This document shows positions 16,490 through 25,151 of a DNA stretch of 36,883 nt, one piece after another; the first letter of the stretch is position 1, and each line of letters starts with the position of its first letter. The DNA lies in assembly GCA_017961325.1 (NCBI GenBank), contig JAGCXM010000041.1, positions 1-36,883 on the forward strand, written 5' to 3'. The stretch is from a bacterium (GTDB taxonomy: Bacteria; UBP6; UBA1177). The translations under genes and the position numbers were made by a program. A model generated the notes under the pieces. That model did no database searches, was not told the DNA's origin, and saw only the letters and a program-made list of their open reading frames with translations.

Positions 16490-18490
16490 CTATTTAGCCA
16501 GGACAAGTTCCGTCGGGAAAACGATTTGAAAAACAGTTCCGTTCGGCGAAGTTTCCTTGAGAATAATGGTTCCGCCTGAAAGTTTTACGATTTTTTCGCA
16601 GGTCGCGAGTCCCAAGCCGTTTCCGTTCTTTTTAGTCGTGTAGAACGGTTCGAAAACTGCGTTTCTGTGTTCCGGCGGAATACCCGGACCGTTGTCTGCG
16701 ACTTCGATAAGCAGTTTTCTCCTCTTTTTAGTTGCGATAACTTTGATTCTTCCCTGCCGATCGGTTTTTTCAAGTGCCTGAAGGCTGTTGTTTACGAGAT
16801 TTACAAAGACGTTTTTCAGGACATCCCAGTCGAAAACGAATTCTTTGCCTCCGGTTTGGTCAATAAAATCAACTGTTTGATCTGCATAACGGAAAAACTG
16901 CTTCATTTCGGCAAAAAACGATCTGAAATTGTAGGGATAAGGTGAAAGTTTGATGTTTCTGCCGTAAGCGAGCATTTTTTCGATAGTTTCATTGAGTCTT
17001 TTCAGTTCTTTGAGCGAAATATCCAGATATTCCGTATCAACATCCTTTTTTCTGTCAACGGCGTCTTTAACGACTTCTATGTTGAACATAATCGAGGTCA
17101 TGGGAGAACGCAGTTCATGCGCCACGAACGAGAGCATTTTGTCGACTTCATTGAAATGCTTGAAGATTTCTACTTTTTTTTCTGATTCTATGACAGTCGC
17201 GAAAAGAGAGAGTTTTTCATATTTGTTGAGGGTGATTTCAATCATGTTGTTGACGCAGAGCATGGCGTTATGTGAAATCTGTTTTGAATTTATTACGAAA
17301 AAACCTGAAAGTTCGTTGTGATAGACGACTGGAATGAAAAAGTCGCCGCCGGTTTTTTTTACGAATCCTTCAAGCAGAGGCTCTGAAATCAATGCGGAGT
17401 TTTTTGAAAGGTATGTTTCGTGCAGAAAAATCTGTTCGCTGAAAAGCGGCTGGAAATCTTCGGTTCCGCTGTAAAGTTCTGAAGGGATCGCGCTGCTCCG
17501 GTCGAAAGGTTCCTCGAAATAGACGTATTTGAACTGTTTTATCTCGTGAAACCAATCTGTGACACAATTGTTAAATTTTGTAAAAAGTGTTGAAATTTCA
17601 GCTACATCCTCTATCTCAATGCGGTATTTGTTAAGGCAGGTCTGGTAGTAGTTTCTGCTTTTGTGAATAAAACTTTCGACCGATGAGGAAAAGTAGGAAA
17701 TCAGAATTCCGGCGATCATGAAAACCGCAAAAAGCATGATGAGAACAATTAACGAAAAGTATGCGCTTCCGAATAATTTTAAGACAAAAAACCTTAATGA
17801 AAACAATGTTTCAATTAGGAAAGAAGCCAATATCGAGTATAGTAAGAATAGCCAGAAATTCGTTTTGTTGATTCCTGTAGAAGAAATAGTGTTGGTGTGG
17901 ACGAAAAATCCGATGACTGAAACATAAGCGACCGTGAAAATTATAAGCAGAACATTGAAATAAACTGGGTTGTAAAACATTGCGGCAAAAGCCGAGACAA
18001 GGGAAATAAGACACGAAACCAAAGCGACGGCTGAAATGTTGAAAATTACGTATTTTTTTACATTGCTGTTTAAGTATTTGATCTTTCTAAGAATTATAGG
18101 AATGTCGATTGCGATGAAAAGGATCGGAACGACAAAATAAACCAAATAAATCGTACTTTTCATATAGGCGAAAAGAGCTGCAGAAACAATGAGCGACAAA
18201 ATTATTATTGCTCCCCAGATAAAATTGGGAAGGACGCCGTGAGGAAAAGAATATATGTAAAGAGTTGAAAATATTGAAAAACTAAGCAACGCTACGAAAA
18301 AGTAGACTTTGGAGAATGGAAAGTAGACCGCTGCAACCGACGAAAAAATAAAAACGCTTGAAATCAGGATGAAAAACATCCAGAGATTCTGAGGAAGTCC
18401 GCGCCCTTTTATCATTATGTGCCAGCCTAAGGCCGAGGTGATTGTTGCGCAGAAAATGATTAAAAATAAAAAAACAGCAGATTCAGTCAT
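16490..18490 (-). CDS. Sensor histidine kinase with a polytopic membrane sensor
   Basis: A 666-residue kinase. Residues 1-275 contain about nine membrane helices, a membrane-embedded sensor module rather than a periplasmic one. A GAF-like stretch follows (about 300-430, FFIPVVYHNELSGFFVINS). The HisKA box FVAHELRSPM gives the phospho-accepting His458. The ATPase has an N box (NLVNNSLQAL), DNGPGIPPEH (G1), EPFYTTK (F) and GNGLGLATC (G2), all intact. The layout resembles PrsK-type kinases that pair with sigma54 response regulators, but the orthology is not established. It overlaps the response-regulator stop by eight bases, so they form a cognate pair. The signal is unknown. Confidence 0.92.
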   Translation of the reverse strand: MTESAVFLFLIIFCATITSALGWHIMIKGRGLPQNLWMFFILISSVFIFSSVAAVYFPFSKVYFFVALLSFSIFSTLYIYSFPHGVLPNFIWGAIIILSLIVSAALFAYMKSTIYLVYFVVPILFIAIDIPIILRKIKYLNSNVKKYVIFNISAVALVSCLISLVSAFAAMFYNPVYFNVLLIIFTVAYVSVIGFFVHTNTISSTGINKTNFWLFLLYSILASFLIETLFSLRFFVLKLFGSAYFSLIVLIMLFAVFMIAGILISYFSSSVESFIHKSRNYYQTCLNKYRIEIEDVAEISTLFTKFNNCVTDWFHEIKQFKYVYFEEPFDRSSAIPSELYSGTEDFQPLFSEQIFLHETYLSKNSALISEPLLEGFVKKTGGDFFIPVVYHNELSGFFVINSKQISHNAMLCVNNMIEITLNKYEKLSLFATVIESEKKVEIFKHFNEVDKMLSFVAHELRSPMTSIMFNIEVVKDAVDRKKDVDTEYLDISLKELKRLNETIEKMLAYGRNIKLSPYPYNFRSFFAEMKQFFRYADQTVDFIDQTGGKEFVFDWDVLKNVFVNLVNNSLQALEKTDRQGRIKVIATKKRRKLLIEVADNGPGIPPEHRNAVFEPFYTTKKNGNGLGLATCEKIVKLSGGTIILKETSPNGTVFQIVFPTELVLAK

Positions 18491-19880
18491 CTTTCCGAAG
18501 ATCGTATTCTTCTATTCTCTTGTCAAGCGTAGGCCGGGTAATTCCTAATAATTCAGCGGTCTTACCTTTGTGCCAGTTCGTTTGTTTAAGTACGAACTCT
18601 ATGTAATTCTTTTCGACGTCGCGAAGAGGGAGCAGCTTGTCTGGCGTATTGAAAAATTCGCAGACATTCTGTTTTTCCTTGGGATCGTTCTGCTCCTTTT
18701 TTTCGGGAATGAGGAAAACAAAACTGTCGCGCGTCAGGATTTTGTCCTTCGCCTTTATTGAAGCGCGGAGAATCGTGTTTTCAAGTTCGCGGATGTTGCC
18801 TGGCCACGAATGAGTGCTTAAAAAATCAAGTGCCTCTTTCGTGATGCTCTGGATCGAAGTGTTCATCATGAGGTTAGCCTTTTTGATGAAGTGGAGCGTT
18901 AGCATTTCCAGGTCTCCGATGTGGTCGCGCAGCGGTGGTACCGAAATCGTGATGACGTTGAGCCGGTAGAAGAGGTCTTCGCGGAATTTGCCGTTTTCGG
19001 CTAGTTCCTTCAGATTTTTGTTGGTGAGTGCGACGATTCTGCCGTGAAAACGCTTTTTTTCAGTCGCTCCGATCGGATAAAAGTCCTTTTCCTGAATGAC
19101 GCGCAGAAGTTTTGTCTGAAATTCGTAAGGCATTTCCGATATTTCATCGAGAACGAGCGTCCCGCCCTTCACCGCTTCGAGTTTGCCCTCGCGGTTTGTT
19201 GCCGCGCCCGTAAAAGCTCCCTTGACATAGCCCATAAGTTCGCTTTCAATGAGGTTTTCAGGGACTGCGGCGCAGTTTATGGCGATGAAAGGCTCTTCCG
19301 GCACGGTGTTTTCGTGAATCGCTCTTGCGACCATCTCCTTTCCTGTGCCGCTTTCGCCGGTAACAAGCACTGTCGCCTTGTTTCCCTTCAAAGTTCCGAT
19401 CGTTTTGTAAATATCGATCATCAGTGAATCTCTGCCGATAATCGTGTCTTTGAACGGAGTGCTGTCAGGTTCGACGAAGTGTGCAATTCTCTCTTTCAAA
19501 GTGAGCGTTTCAAGTGCCCTTTCGACTGCGGCACGGAGTTTTTCAAGCGGAACCGGCTTGCTCAGAAAATCGTAAGCCCCTAAATTTGTTGCCTTTACTG
19601 CCGCATCAAGATCGCCGTAGGCCGTGAGCATTATTATTAAGGGAATATCTTTTTTGTTGAAGGTTTTGTTCAAATCCTCCAAAAGTTCAAGCCCCGTTTT
19701 AACGGGCATGTTTATGTCGAGAAGCACCAGATCGGGGCTTTCCTTTTCGATTGCGATATATCCTTCACGCCCGTCGTTGGCAGTGAAGACGGAATAACCT
19801 TCAGATTCCAGGTATTTCTGATAGCTTCTCGAAATCGAAAGATCGTCATCGACTATGAGGATTTTCCATTTATTTTTCAT
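18483..19880 (-). CDS. NtrC-family sigma54 response regulator
   Basis: A 465-residue activator. Receiver domain 1-125 has the acidic pocket D11-D13, phospho-acceptor D55 (LVLLDINMP), T86 and K108 (SKP). The AAA+ domain 145-380 has Walker A GESGTGKE (175-182), the sigma54-contacting loop GAFTGA (221-226) and Walker B LVLDEISE (242-249). The C-terminal Fis-type helix-turn-helix is WHKGKTAELLGITRPTLDKRI. It should activate sigma54 promoters when phosphorylated by the kinase encoded next. The ATG at 19880 (MKNKWKILIV) has GGAG seven bases upstream and lies one base after the preceding stop; an in-frame ATG 30 bases earlier is less likely. No target promoter was recognised in the window. Confidence 0.95.
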   Translation of the reverse strand: MKNKWKILIVDDDLSISRSYQKYLESEGYSVFTANDGREGYIAIEKESPDLVLLDINMPVKTGLELLEDLNKTFNKKDIPLIIMLTAYGDLDAAVKATNLGAYDFLSKPVPLEKLRAAVERALETLTLKERIAHFVEPDSTPFKDTIIGRDSLMIDIYKTIGTLKGNKATVLVTGESGTGKEMVARAIHENTVPEEPFIAINCAAVPENLIESELMGYVKGAFTGAATNREGKLEAVKGGTLVLDEISEMPYEFQTKLLRVIQEKDFYPIGATEKKRFHGRIVALTNKNLKELAENGKFREDLFYRLNVITISVPPLRDHIGDLEMLTLHFIKKANLMMNTSIQSITKEALDFLSTHSWPGNIRELENTILRASIKAKDKILTRDSFVFLIPEKKEQNDPKEKQNVCEFFNTPDKLLPLRDVEKNYIEFVLKQTNWHKGKTAELLGITRPTLDKRIEEYDLRKDD

Positions 19881-19881
19881 T

Positions 19882-21471
19882 TTAAATCTCCTGGACTTCC
19901 GATTTTTCATTCAAATAGCGCTCGATAATGTCTGTTTCAGCCGGAGTCAGTTTGAAAAGCTGGTAGAAAAATCCGTCAAGTCTTGCCGAAAGTGATGAAA
20001 TTTCGGCACGCCGAAGTTCGTTGTCGCCGGTCAGGGCGATGTCGTTGTAAATTTTGCGGATTTTGACAACCAGTTCGGAAATAATCTTCTGAATATTTTT
20101 CTGACAGAGGATAAACGGAATTTTATTGAAGTTTTTCTTCAAGAATTTATTGTGGTGCGGGAATTTTATCTTGTAGAAAAACTCGACTATTTTTGAATTC
20201 AGATAACTTTCGGCAAAAAAGAAATCTATTTCCGAAGTTCGCGGAATGACCGCCGCGACGTCGTTCATGAAGTAAAGTCCGTCTTCGTCATAGGCGAAAA
20301 CCGGCTTTACCGAAAGATATTTCATAAGCAGCTTTCTGCTTTCGAAGTTGCTTTCCAGCGGGATTTGGAAAAATGCGTCGGGATCGGGATAAATGTATTT
20401 TTTTATCTTGAAACTGTTGAAAGGAACGATTTCCTTCGATGTTACGAGAGGACGGTAAGCCGCACTTTTTCTGAGCGGCTCAATGAGTTTGTCTACCGGC
20501 GCGTTTCTGAACATTCCGAGGAAGAATTTGAAGTAATCCCCGCATGTTGCTCCTGCGCGTTCCTCAATTTTTGCAATGAGTGAAAGCTGATCGGCGGTTA
20601 CGCCGTCGTTAAACGTGAAAAGATGGTTGAAATCGAGGCAGTTCCTGTCAAGTTCAAGCACTTTTCCGCTTGTCAGATCACGGATAATGACATTCTGAGG
20701 CAGCGCAGGAACGCGCCCTTCGATTCTTTTGAGCATTTTTATCTGCAGAAAGTCGGCAAAACGGTCTATTTCTTCAGTTTCAAAAAGTGAATAAAGGGTC
20801 TTTTTGTCTTTTCTGGTAAGAGGAGATGAAAGGAATATTTTCTTGGCGAAAAGATAGAAAACTGAGTCATATTTCAGCAGAACGGACAAGGTGTTGAGCA
20901 GACTTTCGCTCGGAAAGGAGTAATTCACCGAATCGTCGATGACGATGTCGAAGTTCTGCGGTCTCAGCTGCGTGTTGTCGTCGTTCAGAAAGTCAAACAG
21001 GGTCGTCTGAATCGAAATCGAAAGTTCGGCTTCTCTTGAAATCGGATAATATTCAATGTTTTTAAAAGGTTGTTCGTGAGTTCTTTCCGGGCAGTAACCG
21101 ATGAAAAGCTGAATTTTTTTCTCGGTTTCGTAAGGCAGGACGATCGAATCGGTGAGAAGAAGCACGGACTGTCTCGGCTGAACTTTTATGTTCTGAATTT
21201 CAATCACCTTTTCAGTTGGAAGCGAGAGAATTGCGCTTATCGAAAGCGACATCACGAAATCACGCCCCAGTCTGTCGGAAAATTCGTTGTTGAGAAGCGA
21301 AAAATCGCTTTTTGCTATTCCTACCAGAGTATTTGCCGCCGGACGCTTGTTAAGCTGCGAAAGCCAGAATTTGTTCAGCAGAAATGCATACGGATCGGAC
21401 TTTACCGATTTTTGCTTGATAAAATCTTTGATTTCGTAAAAAAGTTTTACAAGTTTTTTTCTTTTATCCAT
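19882..21471 (-). CDS. Degenerate type IIG/TaqI-like DNA methyltransferase-specificity protein
   Basis: A 529-residue protein. Residues 300-529 read like the target-recognition region of type IIG (Eco57I/TaqI-like) restriction-methylation enzymes: GDYFKFFLGMFRNAP, YRPLVTSKEIVPF (matching the usual 'PLLRGKDI.RY' pattern), FESRKLLMKY, YLNSKIVEFFYK, FNKIPF and the closing helix LTPAETDIIERYL. Upstream, FDIVIDDSVNY (174-184) sits where the catalytic FDxVIxNPPY motif belongs and is followed by LLKYDSVFYLFAKKIFL, equivalent to the strand-helix after that motif. NPPY is lost and no clear SAM-binding motif I is visible, so methylation activity is unlikely. It is the first gene of the kinase/regulator operon, one base before the regulator. 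The role is unknown; DNA or partner binding is inferred. Confidence 0.6.
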   Translation of the reverse strand: MDKRKKLVKLFYEIKDFIKQKSVKSDPYAFLLNKFWLSQLNKRPAANTLVGIAKSDFSLLNNEFSDRLGRDFVMSLSISAILSLPTEKVIEIQNIKVQPRQSVLLLTDSIVLPYETEKKIQLFIGYCPERTHEQPFKNIEYYPISREAELSISIQTTLFDFLNDDNTQLRPQNFDIVIDDSVNYSFPSESLLNTLSVLLKYDSVFYLFAKKIFLSSPLTRKDKKTLYSLFETEEIDRFADFLQIKMLKRIEGRVPALPQNVIIRDLTSGKVLELDRNCLDFNHLFTFNDGVTADQLSLIAKIEERAGATCGDYFKFFLGMFRNAPVDKLIEPLRKSAAYRPLVTSKEIVPFNSFKIKKYIYPDPDAFFQIPLESNFESRKLLMKYLSVKPVFAYDEDGLYFMNDVAAVIPRTSEIDFFFAESYLNSKIVEFFYKIKFPHHNKFLKKNFNKIPFILCQKNIQKIISELVVKIRKIYNDIALTGDNELRRAEISSLSARLDGFFYQLFKLTPAETDIIERYLNEKSEVQEI

Positions 21472-21502
21472 TTTTTCTCACCTTTCAAAGTTCGATAAAC
21501 CC

Positions 21503-21531
21503 AGTATAGAAATCAAATTTAAAAAAATCAA
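21503..21531 (-). promoter_or_regulatory. Promoter of the methylase-like/response regulator/kinase operon
   Basis: On the minus strand TTGATT (21531-21526) and TATACT (21508-21503) with a 17-base spacer. The leader is about 25-30 bases and contains an AGGTGAG ribosome site. It starts right after the terminator of the upstream lipoprotein gene. Confidence 0.55.
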
Positions 21532-21543
21532 GCAATTCAAGGC

Positions 21544-21571
21544 AAAAAAAAAGGGCACCGAAGTGCCCTTT
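21544..21571 (-). terminator. Intrinsic terminator with a UUCG tetraloop
   Basis: On the minus strand, a 9-bp perfect stem (AAAGGGCAC / GTGCCCTTT, 21571-21563 and 21558-21550) closes a TTCG loop and is followed by a run of eight or more T. It terminates the Cys-rich lipoprotein gene. The stable C(UUCG)G loop is a classic feature. Confidence 0.9.
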
Positions 21572-21602
21572 GAAAAATCTACGTGAAACGCAGGTTATGA
21601 TG

Positions 21603-23036
21603 TTATATCTCTACATCTACACAATGAAATGTTTCATCGCATATTTGATTCTCACCACAGTCCTCTGCAGCTTCACACTCATGTGCCGGGGGTTCACAAT
21701 TTCCAGTTTCCGGATTCCACTCATAGTCTCCCTCACATACATGAATTACCGGGGTTTCGCATTTTTTCTCAGTTTCGTTCCACATTTTTCCGTCAGCACA
21801 GTTGCAGGTTGTTTCAGCCCATGTTCCGCCTTCTGCTTCGCAAGCTGCTTTATCAGGATTTACAGGAGCAGCCGGAGTGCAGGTATAGCCAGCTGCGTTG
21901 TCAGCTGCTGCACAGGTTTCGCCGTCTTCGCAAGGATTCGGATCGCAAGGATCTGCCGGAGCCGGTACTTCGCATTTGTAACCGTTTTCAGCTTCTGCGT
22001 CTGCTACACAAACTTCGCCTTCGTTTTCACAGGTTACGTCTTTGCAGGGATCTGCTTCTTCTTCTTTTGCAACGCATTTGCCGTTTTCTTCTTCTCTTTC
22101 GAAGCCTTCTTTGCATTCGCATTTGCCGTCTTTAAGTTCTTCGGTTTCTGCATCGCATTCCGGTTCTTCTGCTCCACCGTTCCAGTTGATTGTGTCGCAG
22201 TCTACCCGCTGGTTGTTAGGATCATCTTCCGGAAGGTCAAGGTCGAAGCACGGGCAAAGATCTTCTACTGTTTCGATATCCGAGAACATGCCTGCGGTGT
22301 CTTCATCGCTTCCGATTTCAGCAACCATACTCATTTTGAACGTTTCGCCTTGAGCGAACTCTTTGTTCTTGTCGTGGCAAACTTTCATTTTGCCGTTGAA
22401 GTACTGGCCTGTAGCATCAACTTTGCCGAAGTAGATGCACTGCTGAACGAATCTGCTGTCTTTCGACCATTTAAGAACTGCGACTTCAGTGATAGGAGCC
22501 TGATCAAGCTCGAAAATTTCGTTTTCCTGCATGTAGGTCAAGTAGTCAAGCGGAACAGTTACAGTTGCAAGAGTTGCAATGAAGCTTGCGCTTGTCACAT
22601 CGCCTACAGCATTGAGCGTTATAGCGTCTGCCTGAACCATCTGACTGTATCCATACTCGTAGAAAGAGTAGTTACCCGCATAAGTGAAAGAAGCTCCCGG
22701 AATTCCGTCATAAGCAACTTTAACAGACGCTGCACTTTGAGAAGTCTGGCTCTGCAAAGCGTTTGCAGGATTGATGGTTCCCATGCCTTTGAAAGCGAAG
22801 TAGCGGTCAGCATTGATCGTGTAAAGTTCGTTGCCAAGTGTGCAGGTGTCGCCAGTGTCGCCGCAATCATCACCTTCACATTCGCTGTCAGCATCATCAT
22901 CCGGAACCGTGTCCGTGTCGTCAGTGTCCGGGGTGTCAGTGTCCGGAGTTTCCGGAGTTTCTTTCTTGCCGTCGCCGCAGCTGACAACAAAAAGGGCGAA
23001 AATCATCGCCAAAAGGGTGAGTGTGAATTTCTTCAT
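21603..23036 (-). CDS. Cys-rich lipoprotein with an acidic linker and EGF-like segments
   Basis: A 477-residue protein. The signal peptide ends in a lipobox (LFVVSC, Cys20), followed by a D/T/P-rich acidic linker to about residue 60. A folded domain without recognised family follows (about 65-265). The C-terminal half has repeated cysteine patterns typical of EGF-like or eukaryote-style surface modules: CDAETEELKDGKCECKEGF, DPCKDVTCENEGEVC, DPCDPNPCEDGETC, and HECEAAEDCGENQICDETFHC. This suggests disulfide-stabilised, possibly calcium-binding surface domains for adhesion or ligand binding. GGAG stands seven bases before the ATG. The gene has its own promoter and terminator and is probably monocistronic. 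Confidence 0.85.
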   Translation of the reverse strand: MKKFTLTLLAMIFALFVVSCGDGKKETPETPDTDTPDTDDTDTVPDDDADSECEGDDCGDTGDTCTLGNELYTINADRYFAFKGMGTINPANALQSQTSQSAASVKVAYDGIPGASFTYAGNYSFYEYGYSQMVQADAITLNAVGDVTSASFIATLATVTVPLDYLTYMQENEIFELDQAPITEVAVLKWSKDSRFVQQCIYFGKVDATGQYFNGKMKVCHDKNKEFAQGETFKMSMVAEIGSDEDTAGMFSDIETVEDLCPCFDLDLPEDDPNNQRVDCDTINWNGGAEEPECDAETEELKDGKCECKEGFEREEENGKCVAKEEEADPCKDVTCENEGEVCVADAEAENGYKCEVPAPADPCDPNPCEDGETCAAADNAAGYTCTPAAPVNPDKAACEAEGGTWAETTCNCADGKMWNETEKKCETPVIHVCEGDYEWNPETGNCEPPAHECEAAEDCGENQICDETFHCVDVEI

Positions 23037-23110
23037 TTTAAATCTCCTAAAAAAAGTTGGTAAAAAAACCTAAAAGCCTAAAATTCATAGTTGTGAAAAA
23101 ACCGTTGAAA

Positions 23111-23138
23111 ATTTTAAAGCCGAAAATTTTTTTGTCAA
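23111..23138 (-). promoter_or_regulatory. Promoter of the Cys-rich lipoprotein gene
   Basis: On the minus strand TTGACA (23138-23133) and TAAAAT (23116-23111) with a 16-base spacer, about 70 bases before the start codon. An A/T-rich leader follows. Confidence 0.5.
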
Positions 23139-23194
23139 GCAAAAAAAATAAGTCAAGCTCACTTAGAGTAAACATTAATGGAATCAGCTGGTTG

Positions 23195-24318
23195 CTAATT
23201 CCCGATGAGTGTGCCGAGAAGGATTATGAATACTCCGGCAAGCGATTCTCCCGCAATGATTCCGGAAGCAGCCGGAACAATGTATTCTTCAAGCGATTTC
23301 TTTTTGTGTTCGATAATCAGAACTATAAGTGCACCCAGAAACATCGAAAGCGAATTCCAGAACGGAATAACGAAAGCAAGGCCGATCCCCATCGACGACG
23401 GGATGAATTTCGCCGCTTTCGGGAACCATTTTTCAAGCAGCGGAATGATCACGCCGACCGCCACACCGATGAGCATCGCGATCTTAGCCGTAGGATGAAG
23501 CGTAGCGAATCCCTGAGCCAGAAGATCGGCAACTCTTGACCAGACCTGAGCCGCCGGAGCCGGAAAGTAGTCGCTTCCGAGAACGTCAGGCGTCGGAACT
23601 ATGAGATAGAAAGCTGGAACAATAACTGCCGTTCCCGCAAAAATGCCGAGAAACTGCGCTAAAAACATCTTCCTCGGGTTTGCGCCCAGAATGTAACCGG
23701 TTTTGAGGTCGGTGAGAAGGTCAGCCGAAGAACCTGCGATACCGGAAGTGATCGAAGCCGTCATAAGAGTCGTTACTTTGCTGCCGGGACGGAGCATTCC
23801 GTAGAAAGCCTGTGTTACCTGACCGAGTGCGCCGACCGGAGTCGTGTCGGTCTCACCCGTCGCGCGGCATGCAACGATCGAAAGGAAGAACGAAAGGATG
23901 ACTGCGAGCACTGAAACCCAGACAGGAATGTCGAACGCGAAAAGCATGATCAGTGCGATTCCGGTACCGCCGACCAGAATACCCCAGAAGAACCAGCTCA
24001 TCGGAACTTCTACTTTTTCAATGTCGGTAAGTTCGCGTTTTTTGGTTGAAAAAAGGTCTTTGAGCGAAGCAAAAGCCTTGAGAGCAACTTTCCACTGCAT
24101 TAAAAACGAAGTGAATCCGGCCGAAACCATGACGGAAGCGCCGAACCAAAGGCTCCAGCTGCTGATTCCGCGGTAGCCGAGTTCGGTGATCGCGCCTATT
24201 TTGACCATGTAGGGTGCCAGTACTATATAACCTGATAGACATTTTTCAGCCATTGACGGTCATCTTCTTCATACTGCTCTTCCAGAGTGAGCGGTCTTTT
24301 CGGTGTTTCTTCTGTCAT
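23195..24318 (-). pseudogene. OPT-family oligopeptide transporter, internally deleted and frameshifted
   Basis: The gene begins with a good GGGAGG site and ATG at 24318. It reads MTEETPKRPLTLEEQYEEDD...WLKNVYQ, a typical N-terminus of bacterial OPT transporters, and then hits TAG at 24225-24223. From about 24230 another frame continues as the C-terminal half of the same family (IVLAPYMVKIGAITELGYRG..., then RATGETDTTPVGALGQVTQ, a family hallmark) to the stop at 23195, without further damage. Full OPT proteins have roughly 600 or more residues; here about 31 plus 340 remain, so an estimated 250-300 codons with the first membrane helices are missing. OPT proteins import oligopeptides or metal chelates by proton symport. 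The 352-residue open frame starting at 24253 is unlikely to be a functional transporter. An assembly error is the alternative. Confidence 0.8.
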
Positions 24319-24558
24319 AAAAAACCTCCCTAATAAAGACGAGCCACGATAACACAATAACAGAGAAGTTTCAAGTCTTGGGATTTTATATTGAAACCGT
24401 ATTCTCGAATAAGAATTGATCAAAAAAAATTAATAATCACAAAAACTTGGTAAAATAATTTTGAAATTTTAAATAAAAATTTGCAAAAAATATTTTGTTG
24501 ATTAAAGAATTGATTGTCTGAAGTTTTTTTAATGTTGTTTTATTTTTTGGCGGGTTTT
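24319..24558. other. AT-rich divergent intergenic region between the OPT remnant and the T4SS operon
   Basis: About 240 bases, very A/T-rich between 24420 and 24530. It must hold the T4SS promoter. TTTAAA followed after 17 bases by TATTTT (around 24470-24498) is one weak candidate, but the base composition makes prediction unreliable. A small inverted repeat (ATTCT/AGAAT, around 24400-24415) is present. No RNA gene or repeat was recognised. Confidence 0.5.
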
Positions 24559-24867
24559 ATGAAAAATCGTAAAGAATGTCTTTTGAAATTTTTGATTGTT
24601 CTTGTTGTTGTTTTTAATGATTTTATTTTTGCTGCCTCTGATACGAGCGGAATAAAGTCCAAATTCCAGGAAATGGCCGACACGGTTTTCGATGTCGCAA
24701 GGTATATCGGCATTTACGGCGGCCTCGGCGGAGCGATAATTTCCCTTCTTTTCCGCTATATCAACAAAGACAGGAACATCTGGTCGGATGCTCTGAAAAT
24801 TCTTGGCGCCGGCGCGGCTCTGGCTGCCTTTTCGTCGATTTTGAGCATTATTGCGGGCTGGATATGA
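24559..24867 (+). CDS. VirB2/TrbC-like pilin subunit
   Basis: A 102-residue protein with the VirB2 layout: a long signal peptide (MKNRKECLLKFLIVLVVVFNDFIFA), a short polar stretch, then two hydrophobic helices (about 48-62 and 75-98) split by a charged loop (RYINKDRNIWSD). VirB2 proteins polymerise into the T4SS pilus or surface fibre. The ATG at 24559 is chosen because it begins a proper signal peptide; a TTG 45 bases upstream would add an unlikely leader. The assignment rests on size, topology and its place before VirB3. It overlaps the next gene by ATGA. Confidence 0.7.
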   Translation: MKNRKECLLKFLIVLVVVFNDFIFAASDTSGIKSKFQEMADTVFDVARYIGIYGGLGGAIISLLFRYINKDRNIWSDALKILGAGAALAAFSSILSIIAGWI

Positions 24868-25151
24868 AAGTTTACGGAATTTTGGGGACAAAACAGGCTC
24901 TTGCCGACAAAGGTCAGGCGTTTTTGATTTCGGTTTTCTTTTTTGCAGGAGCCGTTTTCAAAAACATTTTCCTTCTCTTTGTTTTTCCGCTTGCAGTTTT
25001 TGCCGCGACTTTTGTCATCCGCGAGAAATTTTTTTCCGGCAAACCCGACTGGTGGCTTCTGGTTTTGAGAATGTTGGGCGGCGGCAGGATTTTCTACACC
25101 TCAGCCTTTAAAGACAGAATTCCGGAGAAGGGGAGTGAAAAGTATTTTTGA
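24864..25151 (+). CDS. VirB3-like T4SS inner-membrane protein
   Basis: A 95-residue protein with two adjacent membrane segments (about 20-55: FLISVFFFAGAVFKNIFLLFVFPLAVFAATFVI) and a charged C-terminal part (DWWLLVLRMLGGGRIFYTSAFKDR). Size and topology match VirB3/TrbD, which binds VirB4 at the inner membrane. It lies between the VirB2-like and VirB4 genes, the invariant place of virB3. The start overlaps the pilin stop (ATGA), and its 3' end overlaps the virB4 start by 17 bases. Confidence 0.75.
   Translation: MKVYGILGTKQALADKGQAFLISVFFFAGAVFKNIFLLFVFPLAVFAATFVIREKFFSGKPDWWLLVLRMLGGGRIFYTSAFKDRIPEKGSEKYF

Noticed and set aside
21570-23063. Long open frame (497 codons) on the plus strand opposite the Cys-rich lipoprotein
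   Set aside because: It runs antisense to a lipoprotein with clear signal, lipobox, ribosome site and terminator. Its product is a Phe/Cys/Arg-rich mirror of biased codons without domain features.
23195-24253. 352-residue OPT protein as a genuine short transporter
   Set aside because: Its ATG at 24253 lies inside the N-terminal coding part of the original gene and lacks a ribosome site. The family N-terminus is visible in another frame just upstream, so a broken full-length gene explains the data better.
24420-24530. Replication origin or attachment site in the A/T-rich stretch
   Set aside because: No DnaA boxes, iterons, tRNA end or matching direct repeat were found; A/T richness alone is not enough.
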